In this document: positions 15,659-26,321 of the stretch, piece by piece | How the letters are laid out: each line of letters opens with the position of its first letter | Position numbering within the stretch: position 1 is the stretch's first letter | NCBI GenBank assembly: GCA_900542965.1 | Contig: UQPY01000014.1 | Coordinates: 1 to 42,032 of the forward strand | Origin: an uncultured Collinsella sp. | Lineage (GTDB): Bacteria; Actinomycetota; Coriobacteriia; Coriobacteriales; Coriobacteriaceae | Reading direction: 5' to 3' | Length of the DNA: 42,032 bases | The notes under the pieces: model-generated | What the model saw: only the letters and a program-made list of their open reading frames with translations | Databases searched by the model: none | Told to the model about the DNA's origin: nothing | Program-made: the position numbers and the translations under genes

Positions 15659-17959
15659 ATGGTCAAGCTGTACGAGGACGGCATCTACCTGCGCGGCGGC
15701 AGCGAGGTTGTGCCTGCGGCCGAGGCTGCCGAGCGCGGTATTACGCAGACGCCCGAGGATGCCAAGCGCGGCACCATCGCGTATTCGATCCTTCAGGCAC
15801 ACAATACGTCCGGCGACCCCGAGGCGCTCAAGATTCGCTTCGACGCCATGGCGAGCCACGACATCACCTTTGTCGGCATCATCCAGACGGCGCGCGCCTC
15901 GGGCATGGAGCAGTTCCCGCTGCCCTACGTGCTCACCAACTGCCATAACTCGCTGTGCGCCGTGGGCGGCACCATCAACGAGGACGACCACGTCTTTGGC
16001 CTTTCCGCGGCCAAGAAGTACGGCGGCATCTTCGTTCCGCCGCACATCGCCGTCATCCACTCCTTTATGCGCGAGAACTTCGCCGGTTGCGGCAAGATGA
16101 TCCTGGGTTCCGACTCGCACACCCGCTACGGTGCCCTGGGCACCATGGCTGTGGGCGAGGGTGGCGGCGAGCTGGCAAAGCAGCTGCTGCGCGACACCTA
16201 CGATGTTGCCTATCCCGGCGTCGTTGCCATCTACCTCACGGGCGCCCCGCGTCCCGGCGTCGGCCCGCACGACGTGGCGCTCGCCATCATCCGCGCCGTC
16301 TTTGCCAAGGGCTACGTCAAGAACAAGGTCATGGAGTTCGTGGGTCCCGGCATCGCGAGCATGACGACCGACTACCGCAACGGCGTCGACGTCATGACCA
16401 CCGAGACCACCTGCCTGTCGAGCATCTGGGCCACCGACGAGGACACGCACGCGTTTTTGGCCATGCACGGCCGCGGCGACGACTACCGCGAGCTCAAGCC
16501 CGCCGATGTTGCCTACTACGACGGCTGCGTCGAGGTCGACCTGTCGAGCATCAAGCCCATGATCGCGCTGCCGTTCCATCCTTCTAACGGCTTTGAGATT
16601 GACGAGCTCAACGAGAACCTCGAGGACATCCTGCACGAGGTCGAGCTCGAGGCTGCCAAGATCGGCGAGGGCAAGACGCACTTTAGCCTGCTCGATAAGA
16701 TCGTCGACGGCAAGCTGCACGTGCAGCAGGGCGTCATCGCCGGCTGCTCGGGCGGCAACTACGACTCCGTGGTCCAGGCTGCCCGCGTGCTCAAGGGCAC
16801 CAACACCGGCTGCGGCGAGTTTTCGCTGTCGGTCTATCCCACGAGCCAGCCCGTGGCGCTCGAGCTTACACGCCGCGGCTACATCTACGACCTCATGGAG
16901 GCCGGCGCGATCGTGCGCACGGCGTTCTGCGGCCCGTGCTTCGGCGCCGGCGACACGCCCGCCAACAACGGCCTTTCGATCCGCCACACTACGCGCAACT
17001 TCCCCAACCGCGAGGGTTCCAAGCCGGGTAATGGCCAGCTGAGCGCCGTGGCCCTGATGGACGCCCGCTCCATTGCGGCGACGGCAGCCAACGGCGGCAT
17101 CCTGACGCCGGCGACCGACCTGCCCGAGGAGACCTGGGACGAAGCCTGCGAGTACACCTTTGACGACGCGCCGTACAAAAAGCGCGTGTACTGGGGCTTT
17201 GGCAAGGCGGAGCCTGCCGACGAGCTGGTCGAAGGCCCCAACATCAAGCCGTGGCCCGCGATGGAGCCGCTCGGCGACGATATCCTGCTCAAGGTGTGCT
17301 CCAAGATCATGGATCCGGTCACCACGACCGACGAGCTCATTCCTTCGGGCGAGACGAGCTCCTTCCGCTCCAACCCGCTGGGCCTGGCCGAGTTTACGCT
17401 TAGCCGCCGCGATCCGGCCTATGTGGGCCGTTCCAAGGAGGTCGACGCCGTGGAGAAGCGCCGCGTTGCCGGCGAGGCAGCAGGCGACCTGGCGGTACTC
17501 GATGCCGAGCTTGCCGGCGTGTTTGAGGCACTGGCCGGCGCCGGTGTCGCGGCCGATGCCAAGGCGACCGAGTACGGCTCTATGCTCTACGCCAAGAAGC
17601 CCGGCGACGGTTCTGCCCGCGAGCAGGCCGCGAGCTGCCAGCGCGTAATTGGCGGCCTGGCCAACATCGTCCACGAGTACGCCACCAAGCGCTATCGCTC
17701 CAACGTGATGAACTGGGGCATGGTGCCCTTCCAGATGGAGGCGGAGCCCAACTTTGAGGTGGGCGATTACGTCTTTGTGCCGGGTATCCGCGCCGCGCTC
17801 GATGGCGACCTGCAGAACATCGCCGCGTACGTAGTGCGCGCCGACGGTGCGGTCGAGCAGATTGAGCTCTATATTGCCGATATGACGGCAGAGGAGCGTG
17901 CCATCGTCAAGGCCGGCTGCCTGATTAACTACAACAAGTTCAAGGCCGCTGCCGAGTAA
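15659..17959 (+). CDS. aconitase-family hydratase (YbhJ-like)
   Basis: 766 residues from ATG 15659, which follows GGGAG by 6 nt; the frame is open further upstream but that part is repeat DNA. The N-terminus MVKLYEDGIYLRGGSEVVP matches the YbhJ-type hydratase branch and the length is close to that family's. [4Fe-4S] ligands fit the aconitase spacing: C363 (GCSGGNYD), C424 and C427 (FCGPCFGAGDTP). LGSDSHTRYGALGTMAVGEGG is the conserved aconitase substrate/cluster region. The C-terminal part is the swivelling domain. It is expected to be a cytoplasmic iron-sulfur (de)hydratase, but the substrate of this branch is not established and calling it citrate aconitase would be unsafe. It stands alone between pyrE and a repeat region. 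Confidence 0.85.
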   Translation: MVKLYEDGIYLRGGSEVVPAAEAAERGITQTPEDAKRGTIAYSILQAHNTSGDPEALKIRFDAMASHDITFVGIIQTARASGMEQFPLPYVLTNCHNSLCAVGGTINEDDHVFGLSAAKKYGGIFVPPHIAVIHSFMRENFAGCGKMILGSDSHTRYGALGTMAVGEGGGELAKQLLRDTYDVAYPGVVAIYLTGAPRPGVGPHDVALAIIRAVFAKGYVKNKVMEFVGPGIASMTTDYRNGVDVMTTETTCLSSIWATDEDTHAFLAMHGRGDDYRELKPADVAYYDGCVEVDLSSIKPMIALPFHPSNGFEIDELNENLEDILHEVELEAAKIGEGKTHFSLLDKIVDGKLHVQQGVIAGCSGGNYDSVVQAARVLKGTNTGCGEFSLSVYPTSQPVALELTRRGYIYDLMEAGAIVRTAFCGPCFGAGDTPANNGLSIRHTTRNFPNREGSKPGNGQLSAVALMDARSIAATAANGGILTPATDLPEETWDEACEYTFDDAPYKKRVYWGFGKAEPADELVEGPNIKPWPAMEPLGDDILLKVCSKIMDPVTTTDELIPSGETSSFRSNPLGLAEFTLSRRDPAYVGRSKEVDAVEKRRVAGEAAGDLAVLDAELAGVFEALAGAGVAADAKATEYGSMLYAKKPGDGSAREQAASCQRVIGGLANIVHEYATKRYRSNVMNWGMVPFQMEAEPNFEVGDYVFVPGIRAALDGDLQNIAAYVVRADGAVEQIELYIADMTAEERAIVKAGCLINYNKFKAAAE

Positions 17960-17974
17960 CGCACTTAATTGTCC

Positions 17975-18048
17975 GCCCGGGGCTTACCCTTTCCCGCCCG
18001 CTCACGCGCTTCGCGAGGGTCGCGTTCGGGAAAGGGTAAGCTCCGGGC
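17975..18048. repeat. long inverted repeat (family E, copy 2) after the hydratase
   Basis: Arms of 22 bp with one mismatch (17975-17996 and 18027-18048, starting GCCCGGGGCTTACCC). The apex contains GCGCTTCGCG, which is also in the apex of the 5082-5204 repeat. It lies 16 nt after the hydratase stop. Confidence 0.8.
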
Positions 18049-18050
18049 TA

Positions 18051-18360
18051 CATCTCTGCGTTCTCGTTGGGTCTTGAGGGACGCTAAAAATAGACTTGCT
18101 TGATGCCGCCTCTGTTATCGGGGCGGCTTCTTTTTGTCGAAAACCACCATGAAGGGGTAGGCGCCTTTGCGGTGGTTCCGTTTGTCTCGACCTGTAACAT
18201 CTGGGCCCCTATTTGACGAGCGGCTGTTACAGATTGAGACAAACAATCGCCGCCGATCATTTCATCTCGATCTGTAACATCTAGGATTGAAAAGGGCCGC
18301 TAGATGTTACAGATCGAGACAGTGGAACATCGGAACCGAAACCACCACAAAGGTGCCTGC
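18051..18360. repeat. compound repeat cassette 1 (terminator-like hairpin, B, C, C, half B)
   Basis: It begins CATCTCTGCGTTCTCGTTGG and contains a terminator-like stem (18105-18135, GCCGCC/GGCGGC then TTCTTTTT), family B copy 3 (18142-18177), and two family C hairpins: 18182-18242 (TTGTCTCGACCTGTAACA arms) and 18266-18318 (CTCGATCTGTAACATCTA, 18-bp perfect arms). It ends in a half family B copy at 18341-18360. The same order recurs at 19380-19786. Confidence 0.8.
18105..18135 (+). terminator. probable terminator downstream of the hydratase
   Basis: GCCGCC (18105-18110) pairs with GGCGGC (18122-18127), followed by TTCTTTTT. Confidence 0.7.
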
Positions 18361-18371
18361 CTGGCGGGTCC

Positions 18372-19019
18372 TTATTTCGATGGGGCCCAGGTTATTTCAT
18401 CGTCAAATAGCCAAGTGCGTGCTGAGCCACTGTCGCGCGCTGTCTGTGGATCGGGCTCGCAAGTTTGTTCGTAGGCATCCTCGGTACACCGATCCATAAA
18501 ATCGACGACTGCCGTCTGGTCGCCTTCCATGACGTAGATCACGTTGCCATCCGAGATATAGACTCCCGGCCCTTCGTTGTCCACGTAGCCGGGGTCGTAT
18601 GAAACGTTGCACAGTCTGCTCCCGTTTGCCGCATCGAGTTCAAGGGTCGAATAATACCCGCCATTCATTTGGCCTTTCTTGGCTCGATATATTGCGGCGC
18701 CGTACCATCGCTTAAACGTCATGCCTTTGAGTAAACTGGTTGCCTTGCCGATAAGCTGCTCATCTTGGGTATAGCGCGTGGCTCCAAGTTCGATTCGGGG
18801 ATAGTTGCTGACCCCAAGCGCTGCGGGCGTACCGTCGAAATCGACGGTGATTGAATCGGGTTTGACGATATCGGTGAGGATTTCGATGGGATAGCTTATG
18901 GTTTCAACCGCCGCCTGCGTCGCCGAGGCAGGGAGAAATGCGAGATAGATAATGCCTACGCCGACTGCGGTAATTGCAAACGCTAAGACGAGCAGGCCGA
19001 TATAGGTGGAGCGTTTCAC
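18372..19019 (-). CDS. membrane-anchored hypothetical protein
   Basis: 215 residues from GTG at 19019, chosen because GAGAGG lies 8 nt upstream; the frame extends to a TTG at 19040 without a good site. After KRST a single hydrophobic segment (YIGLLVLAFAITAVGVGIIY, about residues 6-30) works as an N-terminal anchor. The remainder is predicted extracellular, with LPASATQAAVETISYPIEIL following the helix and three cysteines in the C-terminal half. No lipobox is seen and no known domain is recognised. It is flanked on both sides by the two copies of the compound repeat cassette, and its composition is less GC-rich than its neighbours, which hints at a later insertion. Function unknown. Confidence 0.65.
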   Translation of the reverse strand: MKRSTYIGLLVLAFAITAVGVGIIYLAFLPASATQAAVETISYPIEILTDIVKPDSITVDFDGTPAALGVSNYPRIELGATRYTQDEQLIGKATSLLKGMTFKRWYGAAIYRAKKGQMNGGYYSTLELDAANGSRLCNVSYDPGYVDNEGPGVYISDGNVIYVMEGDQTAVVDFMDRCTEDAYEQTCEPDPQTARDSGSARTWLFDDEITWAPSK

Positions 19020-19097
19020 GGTGGGGCACCTCTCATGCAATATGCAATCATTAAGATAAATGATACAAGCTTACGACAATATTCAAAAGAAAGCGAC

Positions 19098-19183
19098 CGC
19101 CCGGAATGAGAGGGCTAAAAGGCCCTATTGGGCTTCGATTTGATCTCTAATAGGAATATTTGCCTCCCCTCATTCTGGGCGAG
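19098..19183. repeat. degenerate inverted repeat upstream of the anchored hypothetical
   Basis: CGCCCGGAATGAGAGG and CCCCTCATTCTGGGCG arms (two mismatches) enclose a smaller GGGC...GCCC element. It lies in the 905-nt gap 19020-19924, which otherwise holds repeat cassette 2 and the clpB promoter region. A 90-codon plus-strand ORF at 19160-19432 in this gap shows no family features and no ribosome-binding site. Confidence 0.5.
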
Positions 19184-19379
19184 GGGTCAAAATTGAGTTC
19201 ACGAGTTTTGTGCAATACTATTCTCACTAAACCCGCTATTTTCACTATAAGCACTATAAAAACGACAGGGACGATGACGAGAACAATGTGGCGTGCGATA
19301 GCTAAGCCGTTTAAGCCGGACTCTGACCTTGAATCTCTGCCTCTGTCTGTGCGAACGGGCTATTGTCGGTTCTCGATTC

Positions 19380-19786
19380 CATCACTGCGTTCTCGTTGGG
19401 TCTGGGGATCGCCAAACGTAGACTGGGCTTGATACCGCCTCTTTTTATTGGGACGGTTTCTTTGTTGGACCACCACGAAGGTGCCTGTCCCCTTTGTGGT
19501 GGTTTTCGGTCTGTCTCGATCTGTAACATCTTGGCCGCTAAAAGTGGGCCTGGTGTTACGGATTTAGATTTTCGATTCGGGTGTCTTCTGTTTGTCTCAA
19601 TCTGTAACAGGTAGAGCTCTATTTGCCGAGTAGTTGTTACAGATTGAGACAAGCGGGCGCCGCTGGTCATTTCATCTTGATTTGTAACATCTGGAGCCAT
19701 AAACAGTCGCTAGATGTTACAGATTGAGATAGTAAGGGGATGAGGCCGCAGCGGGTGAGCGCGCCTGTCCCCTTTGTGGTGATTTT
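19380..19786. repeat. compound repeat cassette 2 (terminator-like hairpin, B, C, C, C, half B)
   Basis: It begins CATCACTGCGTTCTCGTTGG, then carries a degenerate CCGCC/GGACGG stem, family B copy 5 (19479-19504), family C copies at 19512-19570 (right arm degenerate), 19592-19652 (TTGTCTCAATCTGTAACA, 18-bp perfect arms) and 19675-19733, and a half family B copy at 19761-19786. The 19592-19733 pair aligns with the 18182-18318 pair, including the spacer between them. Confidence 0.8.
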
Positions 19787-19810
19787 CCATGTCATGAGAG
19801 CACTCAGAAA

Positions 19811-19846
19811 ATCTTATATATAGAGACTTAGATTTGTGTATAAGAT
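19811..19846 (+). promoter_or_regulatory. AT-rich inverted repeat in the clpB promoter region
   Basis: ATCTTATA (19811-19818) and TATAAGAT (19839-19846) with a 20-nt spacer, about 80 nt before clpB. TGTGTATAAG could be an extended -10. No HAIR-type HspR site (CTTGAGT-N7-ACTCAAG) was found. Confidence 0.35.
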
Positions 19847-19924
19847 CGCGCAAAGCTGGCAACAATACTTCTCGAACAACGTGAAGCCGCCCCGTAGGGC
19901 GGCCGCCCCAAGAGAGGTGATTCC

Positions 19925-22552
<2,628 letters not shown>

Positions 22553-22597
22553 ATTTTTGGGACATGCCTTAAAATCTACCAGCCGTCTCTAAATGCC

Positions 22598-22635
22598 AAG
22601 GGCGGCGGATCCAATTGGGTCCGCCGCCCTTTTTC
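22598..22635 (+). terminator. terminator after clpB
   Basis: GGGCGGCGGATCC pairs with GGGTCCGCCGCCC around AATT, followed by TTTTT. Confidence 0.9.
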
Positions 22636-22686
22636 GTGCGACAATCGTTGATGTTGAGCATGAGTACATGGCAAGGAGATATGCAG

Positions 22687-22860
22687 ATGAAAGACGAGAT
22701 CAAAACAAGTGCGCCGGCGCCCAAGCCCACGTCCAAACCGGCGCCCAAGCCGCGCGACCCCTACATCCGTGCCGAGAACGAGGACGATGACGGCTACGAT
22801 CCCTACAGCGATCGCCGCCCCGAGCGCGAGCCGATGTTCGAAGCCGACCCGTGGCGCTGA
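22687..22860 (+). CDS. small Pro/Lys-rich hypothetical protein
   Basis: 57 residues. ATG at 22687 sits 8 nt after AAGGAG; in-frame ATGs at 22681 and 22660 are alternatives. The protein is low-complexity: Ala-Pro-Lys repeats in the first half, then an acidic EDDDGYDPYSD segment and a basic RRPERE patch, ending in DPWR. It is likely disordered, with no membrane segment or cysteine. It sits 50 nt after the clpB terminator, so it is probably transcribed separately. A 67-nt family D hairpin starts 24 nt after its stop. Function unknown; the good ribosome-binding site is the main reason to call it. Confidence 0.55.
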   Translation: MKDEIKTSAPAPKPTSKPAPKPRDPYIRAENEDDDGYDPYSDRRPEREPMFEADPWR

Positions 22861-22884
22861 GTGCTACCCAAAAGGCCACCAATA

Positions 22885-22951
22885 AGTTGCGGTGAAATAG
22901 GGATTGTTTTACGGTTTGACCAGCAAAAACAGTCCCTATTTCACCGCAACT
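22885..22951. repeat. family D 67-nt hairpin, copy 1
   Basis: Arms AGTTGCGGTGAAATAGGGA (22885-22903) and TCCCTATTTCACCGCAACT (22933-22951) pair perfectly over 19 bp and continue inward with one mismatch to about 26 bp. Copies 2 and 3 (31494 and 35180) have exactly the same length. Confidence 0.9.
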
Positions 22952-23113
22952 GCGTTAGGGATTTTTCTACAGGGGGAGGGTAGTCAAAAAAGCCCCGTCC
23001 CAAATTGACTGTCCAGGGAGTCGCATTCGAGCTTGGTTGTCCTCTCAGCCACTCGGCATCCTTCGAGCAGTACTAGTGGAAAAACTTGCTTAAGTGTTAA
23101 TCAAGTCAGACAT

Positions 23114-23173
23114 AATCTTGCTCTCTAATTAATCAAGAATCGCTATAATTTTGATTAGCTAGAGAGCAAGATT
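23114..23173 (+). promoter_or_regulatory. 60-bp inverted repeat over the promoter of the AAA_14 ATPase gene
   Basis: 23-bp arms with two mismatches (23114-23136 and 23151-23173, outer part AATCTTGCTCTCTA) enclose a 14-nt spacer with TATAAT at 23144-23149. The right arm ends immediately before the ribosome-binding site GGAG. It could be an autoregulatory operator or an RNA hairpin. The remaining part of the gap from 22952 shows nothing clear. Confidence 0.7.
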
Positions 23174-23181
23174 GGAGAATC

Positions 23182-24534
23182 ATGGCATTCAACGACTTGA
23201 TCGCCCAGAAAATAAAGGACTTTGAACAGCAGGGGGTTCCGCAGGTCTTTGAGCGAGACCTTGATCTAGGAAACCCACAGGAGCCAAAGCGCGACAACAT
23301 CGTAAATGTGATTGTGGGGGCCCGCCGTTGTGGAAAGACGTATCGCCTGTATCAGGAGATGCGGCGGCTTCATAGCCGGGGCGTTGAGCTTGACCGGATG
23401 CTTTACTTCAATTTTGAGGATGAGCGCTTGCGCCCGTATGAGTCATCGCTGCTGGCGGACGTGCTCGACACGTTCTATGCGCTGTATCCTGCTGCTCGAA
23501 CCGAGGGCGCTTACATTTTCTTTGACGAGATCCAGGAAATTCCCGAATGGGGTGCGTTTCTGCGGCGTGTAGTCGATACGGAGAAAGCGACCGTCTATGT
23601 GACGGGATCTTCTTCTAAGATGCTGTCCTCAGAACTTAAGAGCGAGTTCAGGGGTCGTTCTCTTGTGCGAGAGCTTTTTCCGTTGAGTTTTTCGGAATAC
23701 GTTCGATATAAGACGGGGAGCGTTCCCGAGCCAGATGCGACCTTTTCCCCGAGCGATGCAGCGCTGCTTCGACATCATCTGATCGGGTATCTTGAACGAG
23801 GGGGATTCATCGCGACACTTGAGCAGACGCCTGCAGACGCGATTCAGCTGCTACAGGAATATGCTTCGCGAACGGTCGCCATGGACGTCGTTGAACGTTA
23901 CGACGTCAAGAACCCTCGCCTGGCATCGCTGTTCTTGACGCGGTGTATGGCATCTTCGGGACGAGAGCTGTCAGTGAACAAAGTGTACAACGAGTTCAAG
24001 AGCAGACAGATACCCGTCAGTCGTAATTCGCTCAGCGACTTACTTGAGTATTATGAGGACGCCTACCTGTTATTTTCTGTGCCGGAGTTCACGCGTTCAC
24101 TGGCAAATAACATGCGGTCTGCGTCTAAGGTCTACGCTGTCGACCCTGCGATGTTTGGAGCATTCTCTCCCGCATCAGCATTGGACCAGGGCCAGAGGCT
24201 CGAGACCGCAGTGTTCAATGCGCTAAGAAGAAGGACTCCCGCGGTGAGGACCGGCTCGGTCTGCCGCCTGCTGATCAAAGAGAAGAGCAAAAGCCATGAG
24301 GTGGACTTTGTGGCTGGGGACGCGCTTCTCATGCGGGCTTATGGCCTGATTCAGGTGAGTGCGGATATGGCAAGTGAGAAAACGCGCGAGCGCGAAATTG
24401 CCGCGCTTGATGCCTCGATGGCCCAGTTTGATCTTGGCGAGTCGGCAATCGTTACCATGGATGAGCAGGCCGATATTCCATGCGAGCACGGTGCGGTACA
24501 CGTTGTGCCCGCATGGAAGTGGCTCCTTGCCTAA
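23182..24534 (+). CDS. AAA_14 / DUF4143 ATP-binding protein
   Basis: 450 residues; ATG at 23182 with GGAG 4 nt upstream. The N-terminal AAA_14 domain has Walker A GARRCGKT (G46-T53) and Walker B AYIFFDEIQE (D115, E116), then the sensor-like VYVTGSSSKML and a FPLSFSEYV motif typical of the family. The C-terminal DUF4143 domain ends in a nuclease-like EVDFV...GLIQVS pattern. Members are common in gut bacteria, often carried as mobile or variable genes. Their function is unproven, with suggestions of nucleic-acid or defence roles. GC content looks lower than in flanking genes, and the gene stands alone between family D repeat 1 and a terminator, all consistent with acquisition by transfer. The promoter lies inside a large inverted repeat. 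Confidence 0.88.
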   Translation: MAFNDLIAQKIKDFEQQGVPQVFERDLDLGNPQEPKRDNIVNVIVGARRCGKTYRLYQEMRRLHSRGVELDRMLYFNFEDERLRPYESSLLADVLDTFYALYPAARTEGAYIFFDEIQEIPEWGAFLRRVVDTEKATVYVTGSSSKMLSSELKSEFRGRSLVRELFPLSFSEYVRYKTGSVPEPDATFSPSDAALLRHHLIGYLERGGFIATLEQTPADAIQLLQEYASRTVAMDVVERYDVKNPRLASLFLTRCMASSGRELSVNKVYNEFKSRQIPVSRNSLSDLLEYYEDAYLLFSVPEFTRSLANNMRSASKVYAVDPAMFGAFSPASALDQGQRLETAVFNALRRRTPAVRTGSVCRLLIKEKSKSHEVDFVAGDALLMRAYGLIQVSADMASEKTREREIAALDASMAQFDLGESAIVTMDEQADIPCEHGAVHVVPAWKWLLA

Positions 24535-24550
24535 TCATCTACGGATCTGT

Positions 24551-24576
24551 GGGGCCAGGACCTCCTGGCCCCTTTA
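24551..24576. terminator. terminator between AAA_14 gene and the convergent acidic protein gene
   Basis: GGGGCCAGGA pairs with TCCTGGCCCC, then TTTAT. Confidence 0.8.
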
Positions 24577-24607
24577 TCACGGTTGGGGAGCACCATGATG
24601 CGCCCGG

Positions 24608-26089
24608 CTAGTCTTGGGCTTTGATGCTCGGCATCAGAATCTGGGCGAGGTAGTCGCATTCGAGCTTGGTGGCGGCGTCGGCCTTGCCGTCTTTGCCGAC
24701 CAGCACGTTCTTGATCTGGCTATAGGTGTAGCGGTTGCCGGTCGTGAGCTCGACAAGCTCAATCGCCGTATCCATGGGGTAGGTCGACACGGGGTCTTGC
24801 GTCCGTCCGTTGATGGTCTGGGGCACCACGTACGGATAGACGGGGCCGCTGGCGTAGACGGTGTAGCCGTTGCCGAGGTTTGCGGCACCCAAAACCGCGT
24901 CGCCCTCATCGGGCGTAAAGCTCTCGCCCTCGCGCACCGCGACGAGCGTCACGAGCGGTGTGTTGGTGCCGCCGTCCAGATAAATGCACAGCGTGCTGCC
25001 GTTTTGCCAAGTCGCGACTTTGCCGTACCACTCAACGGGGATATCGAGCTGATACAGGTCCGTTGCCTTATGTCGAGCATCGGCGTCGCGGGCCGCCTGT
25101 GCCTCGCGGGAGCTCACGGCGTTGACGGCGGCGTCACGGCGCGCGGTTGCCGCCTGCTGGAGCACCTTTGCGACCGCGGCGGAGTTCACCCCGCCTTCCT
25201 CGGCATACTTGGCGGCGGCATCGATCTGGTCGTCAGTCACCGTGTCGGCCGAAGGCACCTTGAGCTTAAAGGCGGCCTGGGCACTTAAATCCTGTCCATC
25301 GCTCTTAACGGTGACCTGCGTCTTGGTGGTCGGGACGGTATAGACGGTGCCGTCGGCCGCGATGGGGGAGGCGGCGATGGAGAGCGTGTAATCGCCGGGC
25401 AGCAGTTTGATGCCGCGGCCGTGCTCGTCAACATAGAGTGTTTCGCTCACGGAGGAGCCATCAGCGTCCTGACCGCTCACCTGTACGGGAATCTTGGAGC
25501 CGGTGGAACAGTCGAGGCCCGCGGCATGCACGCCAATCTGCACTGACATCATCGTGTGGGCATTGGCGGCGGCAGCGGCAGCCTGCTCTTGCTGATATCC
25601 GTTCCAGGCAGCATAGCCTGCACCGCCGGCGACGAGCGCGACGGCTACGACACCGGCGACCATCAGATTGCGGCGCTTGGGCGACATCTTGCGATGGCGA
25701 ACCTCGGCCTCGCGTGCCGAGGGAACGGACGGCAGGGGAATATCGCCCATGGCGATGGTCTCGTCCACGGCTGGTGCGGAACCCAGGCCAGGAAGCTCGC
25801 GGGTCAGCGAATCCTCGGCAGGCAAGCTGTCGAGCAAGACGGTTTCCTCGCCCGTGTCGGATTCGGGCTGATTGCCGGCCTCGCTTTCGTCCTCTTCGGC
25901 TTCGTCAGGAGCGTCTTTGGCGTCGCTGCCTTCGTCCTCAGTGTCTTCGTGCACCTCGTCCTGCGCGTCGACGGCCGAATCGCTAAACGAGAGCTCGTCT
26001 AGCGCGATCCGGTCAAGGCTCTCCAGGGCTTCGGCACATGCTTCCGCATCCTGGGCCGCATCCTCGCGGCCATACGTCTCATCGCTCAT
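24608..26089 (-). CDS. acidic, single-pass membrane hypothetical protein
   Basis: 493 residues. ATG at 26089 follows GGGGGA; the extension to 26140 is not supported by a ribosome-binding site. Residues 1-130 are strongly acidic and low-complexity (Asp/Glu-rich, including DEAEEDESEAGNQ). A basic stretch (RHRKMSPKRR) precedes one membrane helix at about 140-164 (NLMVAGVVAVALVAGGAGY). The remaining ~330 residues are probably outside: a beta-rich part with IPVQVSGQDADG and YTLSIAASPIAAD, an Ala-rich helical segment at about 280-330, and a C-terminal domain. Acidic N-terminus plus basic stop-transfer suggests an N-in orientation. No known domain is recognised. It is monocistronic, converging on the AAA_14 gene. 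Possible cell-surface role; unproven. Confidence 0.8.
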   Translation of the reverse strand: MSDETYGREDAAQDAEACAEALESLDRIALDELSFSDSAVDAQDEVHEDTEDEGSDAKDAPDEAEEDESEAGNQPESDTGEETVLLDSLPAEDSLTRELPGLGSAPAVDETIAMGDIPLPSVPSAREAEVRHRKMSPKRRNLMVAGVVAVALVAGGAGYAAWNGYQQEQAAAAAANAHTMMSVQIGVHAAGLDCSTGSKIPVQVSGQDADGSSVSETLYVDEHGRGIKLLPGDYTLSIAASPIAADGTVYTVPTTKTQVTVKSDGQDLSAQAAFKLKVPSADTVTDDQIDAAAKYAEEGGVNSAAVAKVLQQAATARRDAAVNAVSSREAQAARDADARHKATDLYQLDIPVEWYGKVATWQNGSTLCIYLDGGTNTPLVTLVAVREGESFTPDEGDAVLGAANLGNGYTVYASGPVYPYVVPQTINGRTQDPVSTYPMDTAIELVELTTGNRYTYSQIKNVLVGKDGKADAATKLECDYLAQILMPSIKAQD

Positions 26090-26210
26090 ATATCCCCCAA
26101 TGCAATATCGGCTCAACACTGTACCCAAAAATGGAGCCATATAAAGCGCATACGAAATATAAGATCCGATTTAACCCGAGTGCATTGTTCAGCCGCATCC
26201 TCGCGGCAGC

Positions 26211-26251
26211 AAAAAGCCCCCGGAACGCGAACGAATCACATTCCGGGGGCT
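26211..26251 (-). terminator. terminator after the DUF5692 gene
   Basis: AGCCCCCGGAA (26215-26225) and TTCCGGGGGCT (26241-26251) form an 11-bp stem. On the minus strand it is followed by TTTTTGC. Confidence 0.85.
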
Positions 26252-26321
26252 CTGCAATGCGTTGAGCTGCGCGGAGCCGGCTATGCTGCTTCGTGCTCAA
26301 GCGATGTTTGCGTCAGGCGCG

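Noticed and set aside
15659..17959. calling the hydratase aconitase (acnA)
   Set aside because: It keeps the iron-sulfur cysteines, but its N-terminus and length fit the YbhJ-type branch, whose substrate is not established.
19160..19432. 90-codon plus-strand ORF in the repeat region
   Set aside because: No ribosome-binding site, ends inside repeat cassette 2, and composition resembles no protein family.
18182..19733. CRISPR array made of the repeated TCTGTAACA units
   Set aside because: The units are inverted hairpin arms with uneven spacing and no unique spacers of regular length; no cas genes are present.
19811..19924. HspR (HAIR) or CIRCE element before clpB
   Set aside because: Neither CTTGAGT-N7-ACTCAAG nor the CIRCE sequence is present; only an unrelated AT-rich inverted repeat is seen.
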